Shown here: positions 25,131-37,525 of the stretch, in pieces | Layout of the letters: each line of letters opens with the position of its first letter | How positions within the stretch are numbered: position 1 is the first letter of the stretch | NCBI GenBank assembly: GCA_017590115.1 | Contig: JAGGNK010008226.1 | Location: 5,965,283-6,029,282, forward strand | From: Montifringilla adamsi | Lineage: Eukaryota; Chordata; Aves; Passeriformes; Passeridae | Direction of reading: 5' to 3' | Length of the DNA stretch: 64,000 nt | Translations under genes and position numbers: made by a program | Notes under the pieces: generated by a model | Databases searched by the model: none | What the model saw: only the letters and a program-made list of their open reading frames with translations | What the model was told of the DNA's origin: nothing

Positions 25131-26295
25131 CAGAGCCACTGAAGCTGTCCCTGCAGAGAAAGCCACCTCTGAGGGACACACCCCAGGGACAGGGCTGCTT
25201 GCTGCCATCTGCAAGCTCACATTTGGGGCAGCACTGCCAGGGCTTTAATTGAGCAGGCATTCCTCTCCATCTTCACTTTGAACAATATTGTGCTGTTCCA
25301 GTATTGTACCAGTGAACTCACAGTGACCCTGTCAAATAAATATTTTTCCCGAGTAACACTGTTTTAAATATATTCATTTAGTATCCTTATTTGAAAACAC
25401 TGGACAAATTAAACGACTGTAAAATTTGACTTTCCAGTATTTTGTGTTCAGATAAACTCCTACAGCACCCTCATCCATGGCAGCCAGCCCATATTTCCAA
25501 GTAACTACAGTTTTAAAAAGCCAACTATGTTTTTCAGTATCTATGCATTAATCATCGCTGCCAGTTCAAGAATTATTCTTGAGTTCAAAGGAAAAAGTAT
25601 AAAGAAGAGGAATGTGTGTGGAGCTCCCCTCCACAAAATCTGCAGCCTAACCAGCCTGTATCCCAGCCCTTACCACGTACCCCATCCCCAACCAGGGACC
25701 TCCCACAGGATCTATGAGGTCTCCCTGTCGCTTCCATCAAGACTGGAGTGTAAAAAGCTTTTCTGTCTGACAAAGACAACGCTGAGGCTGCTGAAAACAC
25801 CACTGAGAGAAGTCCTGTTCTCCCAAAGAAGCTACGTTAATTGAACGTGGCTTCAAAATATTTCAGATTCTCAGCAAGGATTTGGTAGCAGAGGAGAACA
25901 TGCTGTGACCGACTGTATTTCTAACACAGTATGAAAAGCAGTTTTGGTACACGCTGCCAAAAAGTGTCAAACAGGCTAAAATATGCTTGTCCACAGAGAA
26001 GGGGACAACGCTTCCAAAGGCAGGAGCAGGGAGGAGGGAACGGGTCAGGCTGAGGGGCAGTGTGGGGCTGCCCAAAATTCCCAGTGCTTCAGCAAGCACT
26101 GGGGGGAAACATCAATTACAGAGTGCCCAGTGCACACCCCTGGTTTTATTGGATTTTCCTTTGCTCTTGTATTTTGAGAAAGGTTAAATATGTCAAACAT
26201 TAGTCTACAAAACCTCTCATACAAATCCTCTTACTCACATGATCTTTCTAAACAGCCCCAATCTCTTCAACCACGCAGACATGGCTACAAGCTGT
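25131..26295. other. Unique AT-rich sequence
   Basis: No element or exon recognised. Confidence 0.45.
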
Positions 26296-26549
26296 GACTA
26301 TTGATAGGACAAGGGTGAATGGCTTTGAGCTCAAAGAGAGGAGGTTTAGATGGGATATTGGGAGGAAATTCTTCTCTGTGAGGAGGGTGAGACCCTGGCA
26401 CAGATTGCCCAGAAAACCTGTGGCTGCCCCATCCCTGGAAGTGACCAAGGCCACATTGGACAGGGCTTGGAGCAATCTGCTCTAGTAGAAGGAGGGGTGG
26501 AAATGGTCTTTAAGGTCCTTCCAACCCAACCATTCTATGACTGTGTGAG
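26296..26549 (+). mobile_element. CR1 LINE 3' fragment
   Basis: Sense CR1: GATAGGACAAGGGTGAATGG (CR1 upstream part), GATGGGATATTGGGAGGAAA, CTTCTCTGTGAGGAGGGTGA, CCCATCCCTGGAAGTGACCA and CATTCTATGACTGTGTGAG. About 250 bp. Confidence 0.96.
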
Positions 26550-26699
26550 TCTATTCCAGCCATCACCTCCCAAGAACCTTCTGAGCTGCACAGTGAGGGG
26601 TAACCTCGCCAGCACACACTCACTGGGACACTTGGAGCACCCTCATAACAGCATTATCATGTTTTCCATATTTTCTCACCCATTCTTCCCATGGTCTCA

Positions 26700-27060
26700 C
26701 ACCTTGCTTGATCTTTTGTGACTGGCTGCACACTGAGAAGATGTCTTCATCGAGCTGTCTACAGCGACCCTCAGGTCTTTTTCCCCAGTGGTTTCAGTTC
26801 ATTGAAAGCGCAGCAATGTGTGCAAGGAGCTGGGAATGCTCCTTCCCAGGCACCAACCTTGTGTTTGGCAGAGGTGGCTTTCATCTGACCGTGTGATCCT
26901 CCTTAATTTCAGCTCTGCCTCCATCTGCACAGGGCTGTCTCCCACCAGAGATGCCACAGAATCCCTCACAGCCTTGGTGCCACCAACTCCCTGTCCACCC
27001 CTCTTTTCCAGATTATTGGTTAATATACTCAGACACACAGTCATGATGCAGATACTTAGA
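26700..27060 (-). mobile_element. Possible old, diverged CR1-type LINE fragment
   Basis: CTGTCTACAGCGACCCTCAG followed by GTCTTTTTCC resembles the antisense CR1 stretch that reads roughly 'ccaccaggacccccaggtctttttc'. The rest is too diverged to align by eye. It would need a repeat-library search. Confidence 0.3.
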
Positions 27061-27426
27061 GCAGTCTAGTATGCACCTATTCCCTGACCAAAAGCTGATG
27101 CTTTACTTGTTTTCTGTTCTCATCCATGCAAGACACTTGCTTAAACAGAGGTTCTTTGAAAATCACAAAGGCTGGTTCTCAGAGATCTACCACTTAGCCG
27201 GTTTGTGGTTTTTGTTTTGCTTTTTTCTGATCTCTGTCATGTAGGTATCTTTAACCGTGCTTTTTTGGCGTAGTACTCAGATGAGGCACACAACTGTTCT
27301 CCATTCCTTTTTCCTTAAAAAAAAAACAAACTCCAAGCAGGTGAATCTTGCATACCAAGCCAGGCAGGTAAGACCCTCGTTAACCGCACGTACTGAAGAC
27401 AGAAAATCCAAGAAAAGGACATGTCC

Positions 27427-27515
27427 TAGAATCACAGAATTGTCTGAATTAGAAAGGGAGTTTGAAAATGATCTAGTTCCAGCCCCCATATCAGCATTAT
27501 CCCTGAAACTCAGCA
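27427..27515 (-). mobile_element. CR1 LINE 3' fragment, short and old
   Basis: AGAATCACAGAATTGTCTGA, then GAAAATGATCTAGTTCCAGC. About 90 bp of antisense CR1 tail, more diverged than most copies here. Confidence 0.8.
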
Positions 27516-28319
27516 GAACAAAGTGGATTCTCCAATGGAGCTCCTGCACATCCATGTGTGTGCGTCCAGAGGAGGATCCACATGGGTGGGAAAGGACAGA
27601 GAGAGCAGCACCCTGAGACCAACTGCCATAAAATACAACAACTAAAGATTTGTTACTTTTTTAAACTGCAGCCCATTATTTTAAAGATTCAGCACATTTC
27701 TGCATGTGTTTCTAGAGAAAGTTTATGAACGTGCCATGGTCTCCAGAGGCTTCTGTTCCCAGGAGCAGGACATCAGCACCTCAGCAGGGAACATGCTGAG
27801 CCAGGGAGCTGCCACGCTCCCCGGAACCTGTCACTGCTCATCGCTGCCCACGTCCCACTCACTCCTCTCCAGCACGGCCATCAGGAAGCAGCTGAGCTGG
27901 GCAAGGAATTAATTGGGTCTAGCCTGGAAAAATGCTGACACAGCACCTGCACATCCTGTCTCCTCTGTCTCCAGCCCCACTCAGAGGCTGAGTTAACCCC
28001 AGAGTCCATCCAGCACACAGACTCTCCCCACAGCTCTGCCAGCCACAGGTTTTCTTTCATTTTCCCCACTTCTTCCATTGCATCCTCATCCTTCCCATTT
28101 CACCACAGGTTTTACCAGCCCACCTCCTGCCTCCACAGTTTCCATTTTCTGGAGATCAGTACCTTTGGTTTCACCAATTTTCAGCTGCTTTACCTGCCCA
28201 TGAGCAGTGCCAGCCTGCTCTCCCTGGCACCTCCCAACCCATCCCATCACGGCCAGCAAAGCAACACCAAAGATGAGAAAGAGCTGGAAACGCCCTGGTG
28301 CTAAGATCCACTTAATAAG
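27516..28319. other. Unique sequence
   Basis: Nothing recognisable. Confidence 0.45.
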
Positions 28320-29000
28320 TTGTCAGCCAGGTCCTGTGTATCTATTCTTGCGGGCATAAAGATCTCTGTCAGCAGTCAAAACACAGATTTACACCCCCAG
28401 CACAATTCTGAACAGCATTTAAAGATTTTTAACGACCATCCCTTTGTCCCAGGGAGTTAAGCACTGATCGAATGTCACAACGTGACACATGAATGCACAA
28501 CAAGACGGAGGTTTGACAGGCAGCAACATTGTAATATGATAATTCCTCTTTGTCCCTTAATCGCCTCTGTTTTTTGCAGACTTGATTCACTTACCAACAT
28601 GTGATCAATCACTGCCTTTTTCAGTGAGATAATTTTTTGCCCTCTATCTAAATGGCTCCTGTCAAAGGGAATCCAGTACTAAATTAAAGCTGATATGCCT
28701 GTCTCTGCCCTTTTGTTTGTAGACTTCTTCTCGCACACAATTGATTTTAAATAGATTTTTTTAATGGGTTCCAACACTGTTTAAGTATATGTATTTTTAA
28801 AAATCTGTCTCCTTGAAATTAACACATTTAAAAATGGTATGGAGAATATAATTTAATGGAGAGGAATAAATACCAGAGTACGTGATGGCACGTGTATCAA
28901 CTTCCCACTAGAGTAAGTTGCCTATTTAGATCTTCCCACATCCTCTATTTAAAATGGGAAGAAGAACAATCTTAAGATTTGTGACAACAACAGAGATAGG
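28320..29000. other. Candidate conserved non-coding block
   Basis: An AT-rich, repeat-free block without long open frames. It is dense in homeodomain-like TAAT/ATTA cores and other factor-like words, such as TGATTCACTTACC and AACGTGACACATGAATGC. The texture resembles vertebrate conserved non-coding elements, but conservation is not shown. Confidence 0.3.
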
Positions 29001-30842
29001 ATGGTGTCATTTAACATGAAAGGAAGCAATGCTGAGATCACCACTTGTTCTGAGTCTCGAGGAACTGCCTCCTTAGCTGAAGGCCACTACAGAACTCCTG
29101 AGACATCGCTCACTGGTGTTTGCAAAGCCAGATGAGCATCTCCCTAACAGCTGGTAAGAGGTCTCTAGTGGAACAAGCACCACGGAGAAGAGACTCTGCC
29201 CTTGGGTATGAAGCAAGGGGTGTTTCTGCAGCTCCCAGGTGACCATCACATGTGCCCCAAACAGCTCTGCACCACCCAGGTCAGGGCCAAGTGGCTGCAT
29301 CTGCCCAAGCCCCTCCAATCAGAGCCACACACAAACCAAACACCCAAACCCTCTGCCCTGCTGCCTGCTCTTCCCTCAGCTTCCTCAAGCACATCCATAC
29401 CGCATTCAAAACCCCCAAATTTCACATTCTGTCCCTTCCCTCCAGCTCCTCTTTCCCACACCGGCCTCTTCTGAATTGGGTCATCCACACTTTGCCCTGA
29501 TGCACCACCTCAGCCTGGCCCTCCAGAAGCCAAGAGCACAACATCTGTGGATCCAACAAAAGCAGGAATCTGCTCTCTGGCTGTCGTGGCTTCTCCATCC
29601 CATCAGAGTGGCCATGGCTACCTGGCAGGGAAACTGCAGGAATCCCCAGGTGCATCCTCATCCTCCCAGCCCAGCCTGTGCAGCACCTCCCAGCTGCTGC
29701 CCTTCCTCACCAGTGTAAATGAAATCTGCAATAACGAAATGGGTGATTTCAAAGCTTGGTAAGATGACGCTTATTTAATTCACTGATTGAATGACAGTAA
29801 ATTTTTGGCTGTGACGTGCATTATAAATTATTCTACACAGTTTCAGCACTTGTCCTGGTTATGCACATAAGGCACTAAAGATTTTGCCAAGATATCTAAT
29901 AGACACATCATAATTAGCCCTATAATATAAAAAAAAAATCACCTCCTTTGATGCACATTTTTTATTCTATTTTTGAGATAAGCACCTCAACAAAACACTG
30001 GATTCACAGCTCTTTCAAAGATGGGACACTTTCCCTGAAGGAAAAAAAACCAAAAATTAATATTTTCATCTTATGGTTCTATCAGGTTTTTCATTCCTTT
30101 TCCTGTGCATAAGAAAAAGTGAAATAAAACAGCTCTGCAATGGAGGCATCACCCCTGGGCGAGGGCAAGCAGCATTCCAGTGAGGACACATCCATCCACA
30201 AAGGGCAGTGGGAGCCAAGGCATTACAAACACACCCAGAAATGAGGCTGGGGGAGGACTGGCTCCTAAAAAAAAACCCAACAACCCAACAACAAAAAAAG
30301 CTCATTTTTCAAAACGCATTATTATGGCACAAAACACATTTTAACGTATTTTCAGCAAGGCATCGAATCCCCCCAGTATCCGCTTTGTGCCTCTTGGCAG
30401 CTCAAGAATGCCAAGGCGCCCCGTCCTCGGGGTGCCAGAACCAATCTGTTGCCAAGAGACACAAAACTGATATCACTGGTGTGTAAAGCTGTCTTAGGAA
30501 ACAGCCAACGACCTCATGTTCGGGGTTTGACTTAGTCAGCAAGACGTCAAGGAAGAAAAATTAACCTTTTGTTATGAGGTTTAAAGCTGACCATTTGTAT
30601 CCACCTCCGAGGGAGAATCAGCCTTCCTGAGTTAGAAACACGCTCGTGTCTGGTGCTGCTCTGCATTCAAACAATGTCGTTTGGGGGGGTTTAATGTTGA
30701 TTTTTGTTTTGTGAGGGAAAACATAAAAATCCTGAGAGCAGGTGCACTCGGGGATGGGGGAGGGTCTGACTTGGGGCATCTGGGCAGGTGAAGCATCCTC
30801 TGAGGAAACCCAAATGCTGGAGCTGGACCTCTCCATGAGCAC
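29001..30842. other. Unique sequence; AT-rich patches at 29755-29960 and 30300-30600
   Basis: The C-rich part (29.2-29.7 kb) has overlapping open frames on both strands typical of biased composition. The AT-rich patches are repeat-free and could be regulatory; no gene recognised. Confidence 0.4.
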
Positions 30843-30990
30843 TCAGAGAATTCCAGAATGGTTTGGTTGGAAGGGACCTGAAAGCTCATCCAATTCCACC
30901 CCCTGCCACGGGCAGGGACACCTTCCACCAGACCATGTTCTTTCAAACCCCATCCAGCCCCATCTTAGACACTTCCAGGTGTTGAATGTA
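30843..30990 (-). mobile_element. CR1 LINE 3' fragment
   Basis: CCAGAATGGTTTGGTTGGAA, GACCTGAAAGCTCATCCAAT, GGGCAGGGACACCTTCCACC and TTAGACACTTCCAGG. Confidence 0.94.
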
Positions 30991-32119
30991 CCCAGTGTGT
31001 GGGTACACACTGATACGATCCAGCTGAGAGGAATTTCGAGACTCCAACTGTAAACATCCAAAAGGTTTTCCCATTTAAAAATCCAGCCACCAGCAAGATC
31101 TTCAAATACTTATTACTCCAACTGATGAGTAACATGAATATTTCCCTGCGTTTGGTTCTGCCAGCTCTCTCTCCCTCCTCCAACCTGCAATACCCTTTCA
31201 AAAGAAGTAATTTTCCCCTCAGAATTTTTCTGCCACAATTATGAACACAGATCGCTGCCCTTCCCAGTTATGGAAATAAAATTCAGTGCCTTCAGGATTC
31301 CTTCAAAACACAAAAATATAAAAAGAACACGACTGCTTTTGCATCTTCAGACTGCTTCTTTCAGGCTCTCTCTGGACTGCTGGTTTTCCATTTGTTTCCA
31401 TGAAGTTAAATAGTTAGAAATTAAGAATCTAATTAAGAAATACAGTAATTAACTGTAATTAAGAGTTACAGCAAGATTTGGAGGGTTTTTTCTCCCTAAT
31501 CTGGAGCATAAATTTTTGCATGTTAAATTAAAAACTCCATTTAGGAATCAAAATGTTAGGAGGCAGTGAAGCAACTAGATATCAGTTTGATATTATCCAG
31601 GAAAGGTCAAATTTAAATTATAGGACATGTTTAAAACATTAAGTTGTTGGTGTAGCTTGCAGCTTTTGCATTTTAACTAATATACAGACATAAGAGCATA
31701 TAGATATATAGAGGTACCCGTATCACAGGTGTTCCCTACCAAATTACCTTCAGAGATGGAAAATTCAGCATTCCACACTAAATAATTAGGATTTCCAGGT
31801 GTTTTTTGTCCCAAGGACTCAGAAGCACAACAAACCTTCACCAGGACTGAAGAGCAAGGAATTCTGATAGATGGGAGCCTTAGTGCAAGCAACTAAAAAT
31901 CGGTTGATGGAAACAGGTTGTGGATTTTGGGGGGGATTTGTTTGGAGTAGAAAATAAAATTTCTTGATATTATGACAAGAGAAAATTATCCCTTTGTCTC
32001 ATGAGCCCCCAGTTGTGGGAAGAGAGCTGAGCTTGCCAGACCAGCATGTGGGCAGAGAGACACAGGGGGGTTGGGAGGGGGTGAGGAGAGTTAAAATTCC
32101 TACCACAAAACAGAAAATG
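30991..32119. other. AT-rich unique sequence
   Basis: Repeated TTAATTA-like words cluster near 31,400-31,470. No gene or repeat family recognised. Confidence 0.4.
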
Positions 32120-32380
32120 AGATTAAAGGAGACATTTTGGCCACGAGGCCTTCTTTCGGCTGGAGAAGGCCTCAAAGCCAAAGTGTCTCTTCTAATCCTA
32201 TTTTCTATTTCGAGAGTGCATTTTAACAACCCCTTTGTATATGGTACAATGACTTTAGCAAGTCCTATTTTAAGCAGATTTTCCACACTAGAAGGCGAAA
32301 TGGGTTAAAATAATTGCCCCGTACACCTCGCACGCGTGACACTTTGTTTAATCCGGTGTCGGACACCGGGGATGCACAAT
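32120..32380. promoter_or_regulatory. Unique block ending in GC-rich palindrome, possible regulatory element
   Basis: Repeat-free sequence ending with TCGCACGCGTGAC and a perfect 8-bp inverted repeat, CCGGTGTC-G-GACACCGG, at 32353-32369. CpGs are locally clustered. A function is inferred only. Confidence 0.3.
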
Positions 32381-32600
32381 GCAGAACAAGGTCCATGGAT
32401 AAAAGTGCCTTTCAGGATCAACAGCCCAAGGCATGGAATGGGGGAACCGGGCTGAGAACACGGCTCCTTCCCACCCATATCTGGTCCTTCACCTTCCCAC
32501 CTGGATAGGGACTTGGCTGACGTCACCACGCCCCAAAATTCCTCCCTCCTTGGGTAGCAGGAGGCACTGGCCATGTCCCAGCAGGTGGGAATTGGTGTGA

Positions 32601-32846
32601 GAACTCTGCTCCCCAAAGCAGAGTCCATCTGCAGCTCCACTGTGGTGTCCCCAAAGGAGAGATCACCCACAGCTCCTCTGTGGTGTCCCCCAAGGAGAGA
32701 TCACCCACAGCTCCATTGCGGTGTCCCCAAAGGAGAGATCACCCACAGCTCCACTGTGGTGTCCCCAAAGGAGAGATCATCCAGAGCTCCTCTGTGGTGT
32801 CCCCAAAGGAGAGATCACCCACAGGTCCACTGTGGTGTCCCCACAG
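32601..32846. repeat. 38-bp minisatellite, about 5.6 copies
   Basis: Units start at 32635, 32673, 32711, 32749 and 32787 (each 38 bp), with a partial unit at 32825 and a decayed unit upstream. The shared core is TGTGGTGTCCCCAAAGGAGA. Variant starts CTCCAC, CTCCTC and CTCCAT are interspersed. Pro/Ser-rich frames here are repeat artefacts. Confidence 0.95.
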
Positions 32847-33375
32847 CCACTGTCTCATTGGCAAGCTCACCTCTGTCTTGCTAAATTTGCAAAAACCTGC
32901 ACCTGGATGATGTTTCCTTCTTCACCACATACACAAAACCCCATGAAATTGTGCATCTAGAGTGCGAGGCTAGAAGTTTCTCTTGTTTGCAACAAAACTC
33001 AGCTTTTTTTGAACATATCAGGTGAAATCCTGTTCCTCAGACAGCCCAAGGGAGTGCTGGGCAGCCCATGTCTTCACCTCCCTGCCCTAGGTCATGTTGT
33101 GGGAGCTGAAGCTCACCCATCAGTGACTCTTGGCTCTCCATCTCCCTGCCCTTTTACAGTCCAAGTGGTGGAGTCATCATCCCTGTAAACATTAAAAAAC
33201 TGTCTGGGTGAGGCACTTGAGGACATAGTTTAGAGGTGAACAGGCAAGAGGTACCTCCAGCAGGAGAATGAGCTCTGCAATTCCATGGAAAGGGGAATTT
33301 CCATGCCTAGAAGAACTCTAGTAGGACCCATGGTTTCTACTAAGGGAGGTTGTATGATGAAGTTCCCATGTAAAG
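32847..33375. other. Unique sequence
   Basis: Nothing recognisable. Confidence 0.45.
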
Positions 33376-33538
33376 ATCATGGAACTGTGTAAGTTGGAAA
33401 AGCCTTCTAAGATAATAAAGTCCAATAGTTAATCCAACACTACCAACTCACCATTAACCCATATTCCTAAGTGCCCCATCGTGACGTTTTTTTGAACACT
33501 TCATGGTGACTCCAGCACTGCCCTGGGCAGATGTTGCA
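33376..33538 (-). mobile_element. CR1 LINE 3' fragment, different subfamily
   Basis: GATCATGGAACTGTGTAAGT, TTGGAAAAGCCTTCTAAGAT, AATCCAACACTACCAACTCA and ATGGTGACTCCAGCACTGCC, CCTGGGCAG. The 'GGAAAAGACC... GTTAACCCAGCACTGCCAA... GGTGACTCCACCAC' wording marks a different, older avian CR1 subfamily from the majority here. Confidence 0.88.
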
Positions 33539-34940
33539 AAATATCAAACTACACACATGAAACTGCAAATATCAAAGTGACAGAAGGGGAATGGACGAGT
33601 ACATGCAACAGCGAGTGGGATGGCACCAAACAGGGGAAAGGCAAGGCTGATGAGAGAACTATTCCTCTCTGATGATGAAAACTGGACTGGAACAAGAGAA
33701 ACAAATCCAACTTAGCAGAGAAACTCCTGAAACAAAGAATATGCAAAACAAAAAAAAACCAATTTTGTCCTCTCTACGCAGCATCAACCAGCAGTACCCA
33801 ACCTCTAGGCAGCACACAGAAGACCAGCAGTCATATTGAATTAAGGAGGAGGTTCAAGCACAGTGGTTGAACAGACATTACCAAGCACCCAGCAGCTCCC
33901 TGTGCCCCTCCTTGATGAAGGCCACCAGCTATGCCTGGATGGCACAGGCAGCAGAGAGCAACAACCCCTCACCAGATAGATCAACCGGGAAATACAGGAG
34001 AAAGCACCAACAGGCCTAAACATCACAGGGTGAGTTGAAGAAAAAAATTAATTATCATAAGGACAGGTTAAGTACAACTGAAATTTTTCAAAATCCCAGC
34101 AGCACTTTGCACTAGCCAATGCTCAGAGCCAACGGAATAAAACAAAGCAGGTGAGAAACACAAAAATCTATGTAGCATGAAATATCTCTAAGAGACTTGT
34201 TTAGTGAAATTAACTAGTAGTTTAATAGAAAAAAGCTTGATGTATGAGAGTGCTCCAATTTCTTCATAGAAATTAACATTTCAATCCTGTTTTTATCTAG
34301 AAGTCATTAAACTGTGCAACATGAATTATTGGAACTGTAGCAGAGAATTAACTCTATTCATCAAGTAAGTCCAAACAGTTTAGAGTGCATCTGTAATGAA
34401 AAAATAGCTCCACATTTCTATCTCTTCTCATTAAAGTAAACCAGTTTTCCCTCTCTCAGTATATAAAACTGTCTTCTCCTCATGTAATTTATATTACCAT
34501 AAGCCAGCTCACATTCTAAACTATTACACGCCTCCAATTAATTTTTGCAGCTTTTGCCTGAAAATTTAATGAGATAGTAGTGTATGAACCTGCTGACTCC
34601 AGATTACATGTGTGCTTCCAATATTAATGTTGGCATAAAATAATCTGATACATACTTGATGAGAGCTTTCCACTATTGTGAGAGTAGTTAAGGCAATATG
34701 TAAACCAATTCCACTGATTTTCCTTCTCCTCCCACCACGTCTGCCATAAAAAATACCCCCAAAACCAGCTAAAATTATCAGTCTGAAATTGCAGAGCCCT
34801 GAGTTAAAGCACTCACGAGAGAGGTAACATAACCAGTGCTTCCCTGGTTGCTTTATATTTATTTATCACCTATTAACATTTATTTTAAGACTATGCTTAT
34901 TTTTAAATGCTTTTGCATTTGAATGCTGAAGGAGGAGAGG
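33539..34940. other. AT-rich, repeat-free block
   Basis: 34,060-34,720 is strongly AT-rich with many TAAT/ATTA cores and no long open frames, so it is a candidate conserved non-coding element. The remainder is ordinary unique DNA. Confidence 0.35.
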
Positions 34941-35064
34941 GACATCAAGGCTGGGGTTTGGAGCAGCCTGGTCTAGTGGAAGGTGTCCCTGCCCATGGCA
35001 GAGGTTGAGTGGAACAAGATGAGCTTCAAGGTCTCTTTCAGCCCAAACCATTCTGTGATTCTGT
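34941..35064 (+). mobile_element. CR1 LINE 3' fragment
   Basis: GACATCAAGGCTGGGGTTTG, GAGCAGCCTGGTCTAGTGGA, AGGTGTCCCTGCCCATGGCA and CAAACCATTCTGTGATTCTG. An intact ATTCTGTG tail. Confidence 0.95.
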
Positions 35065-36590
35065 CTTGGGATTTACTTCTCCCCAAAAAGAAGGGCATAT
35101 TTTAAATCCCCCTCAATGCCACCCTAGCACTCACAATGCTTGAGAAATTGAGAGTTTGCATTGGTGCTGGAAAACCAAGGGGGATTTGCTTCCCAAGAGT
35201 CTCCTTGCTTGCTTTCTCTTTGCAGCTCATTTTATGGGGATAACTCTTAGTTAATTTTATGAACTGTTCTCCAGCATATTAGACAAATAACCTTTTCTTC
35301 AGAAGGACACATTCTTTTGAGACTAACATTAAAAGGGAAAAATTGTAATATTCCTTTCCACTGCGACTTCAATTTACAACCACATATTGGGCATAATATG
35401 ATTTTAATATCTACGTGCCCAAGAGAAAAATTGGCAAATACGATGCCCTGCGAGATCAAATAATTTTATATATAGACTTAAAAACACTCATTTGGCACTC
35501 TTTGGTACAGCCCTGAATTTATATTTACAGGAAACTATAAACTGCTCGTGGTGAGTCACAGAGCCCCTGAAAACATGGATTTTGCACCGAACTGGCAGGA
35601 GCAAGGAAGCTGTGCCCAAGGAGCTGGCACAGCCTGCAAGTGGGAGCCCAGTGGCTTTTACACTCAGCCCCACTGCAGCCCAGCACCTATCCCAATTAAA
35701 ACATCCCCCTGCACCATTAACACCTGCATTACCTCTGTGTTTCAACCACAGGAGTGAAGCTGCTGGATGTAGGGAAGAATTCTGGCTCTAGGAGATGACA
35801 TTTTGGGACACAGACACAGCAAAGCCAGAATGTTCCAGCACTTGTCAGGAGAAGAAGCCTCACATCCTCTACGTGATGCACAGAGCCTCAAAACTCAGGT
35901 CTCTCTGAGACAGGAGGAACAAACCAGTCAGATAAAAGACTGGGAGAAGGGATGGACAGAAGTGGACGGCAGGAGAAATAATATACAGCAAGTGTGGAGG
36001 CCAACGACTTCTAACGGCTCCCAGTGGCTTCAAATCAATTTACATTTAAAATAAATGAATTAAATCTGATAATCTGTGATACCACTCAACCTATTTGCTC
36101 CAGGGCACTGAAATTCAAATATTCTCCAGTTCTGAAAATCGGCTTTCACCCACGCAACAGACAAATGAAGACAAAGAGTCCTCAGCCCAAACGCCACCTC
36201 CCTGGTTTTCACACCACCAAATGGCAAAATCACTTCCATGGTGTTCAAGACATCTTACTACTATGACTTTTGCCCCTTGCAGTCCATCTCCTACATTTCT
36301 AAGGTAGTTCTAAAAAGAAATATTTCGGTTTTAATTCCAGAAAATCACAGCCATCCGGATAACACCAAGCAAACAAAAAAAGGGACATCCACCCCTGGCT
36401 TGTGAGAAGCCCTCAACCTGCACCCTGCTGCCACACTGGATGGGGCCACACCAAAAAAAAAAGGGATTATTGCACTGAATTTGGCTAAAAACAATCATTC
36501 TGGTTTAGCAGGCAACTATTTTCAACTAGGATCTGATTTTCAGCAGCGCCGTCCTGACACAGTCACGACGCTGGGAACCAGTGGTCCAGC
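35065..36590. other. Unique sequence, no gene recognised
   Basis: Nothing recognisable; short domain-free open frames only. Confidence 0.45.
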
Positions 36591-37180
36591 CTGTAACACA
36601 GATGTGATGATGCATATTTACATATTTATATCCACAAGTACTCTCTGGACTCTCTGCTGAGGCTGAGACTACCTTTTCTTTTACAGAGTTTAAAAAATCA
36701 ACCATGCACATTTTTTTTTTTTACACAGTCATGTCCTTACACTTAACAAATGCTCACACCTTTGTGCATCAAAAGAAACACGTAATTAAATTAAGAGATG
36801 TGCACACTTTTCCTTTTCTCCTGTCTCTTCTCCTTGAATGCCACGCCAGATAGCAAATCAAAATCTGCATTTAAATAGAATATTTTTAATGTATGAAAGT
36901 GGGCGGCCTGAGGGTAAAGAGGTATTGCATTCACTCACCATATGCACAAAATTGCATTTAAAATGTGATACTACGCTTTAAAAATTTATTGAATTTTTTT
37001 TCTCATTTCAGTACCTTTGTTTTATTATAACAAAATCTTCTGCTCTACAGAGAATTTTGTATCAAAGCCTGCTAATAAAAATAATGTGATATTACATCAT
37101 TTTATCAATTTAATCTCGAGAAAAAGGATGATATTCAATCACATCTCATAAGTCACTATCTCTGGTAATTCCGGCCATTT
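36591..37180. other. AT-rich candidate conserved non-coding block
   Basis: Repeat-free and strongly AT-rich, especially 36,860-37,150. It lies directly upstream of a CpG-rich block, a pairing seen at some developmental loci. Conservation is not tested. Confidence 0.3.
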
Positions 37181-37525
37181 ATTCAGTGCGAAATCCAGGC
37201 AGTCGGAATTCATTAACACAGGGCTGCCACAAATCTGCATTTTTCAGACTTTGTCAGAAAACGCAGCAGCCCGAACTCAGTGACCTGGATCTAACAGCCT
37301 TTCAGCAGAGAGGGCCCGGGACAAAGCCACCGACCAGGTCACGGAGCCAGCGGGGGCTTGGGGAGCCCTCCATGCCACAGCAGCATCCCGGCTCCGGGGG
37401 AGCCTCCCGGGCTGGCTCCCCCAAAGCGAGGGGCTGTCCCCTCCCGGGGTGCCGGCAGCGAGTGACATCTGTTAGGGCTCAAGTGTCACATCCCATCGGA
37501 CAGGCCGCGGGGTGACTGACGGCCA
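37181..37525. promoter_or_regulatory. CpG-rich block, possible promoter or enhancer
   Basis: By my count about 16 CpGs fall in about 215 bp at 37,310-37,525 (GGCCGCGG, GTGCCGGCAGCGAG), with sharp contrast to the AT-rich DNA upstream. Open frames on both strands reflect composition. No exon or TATA box is recognised. Confidence 0.4.
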
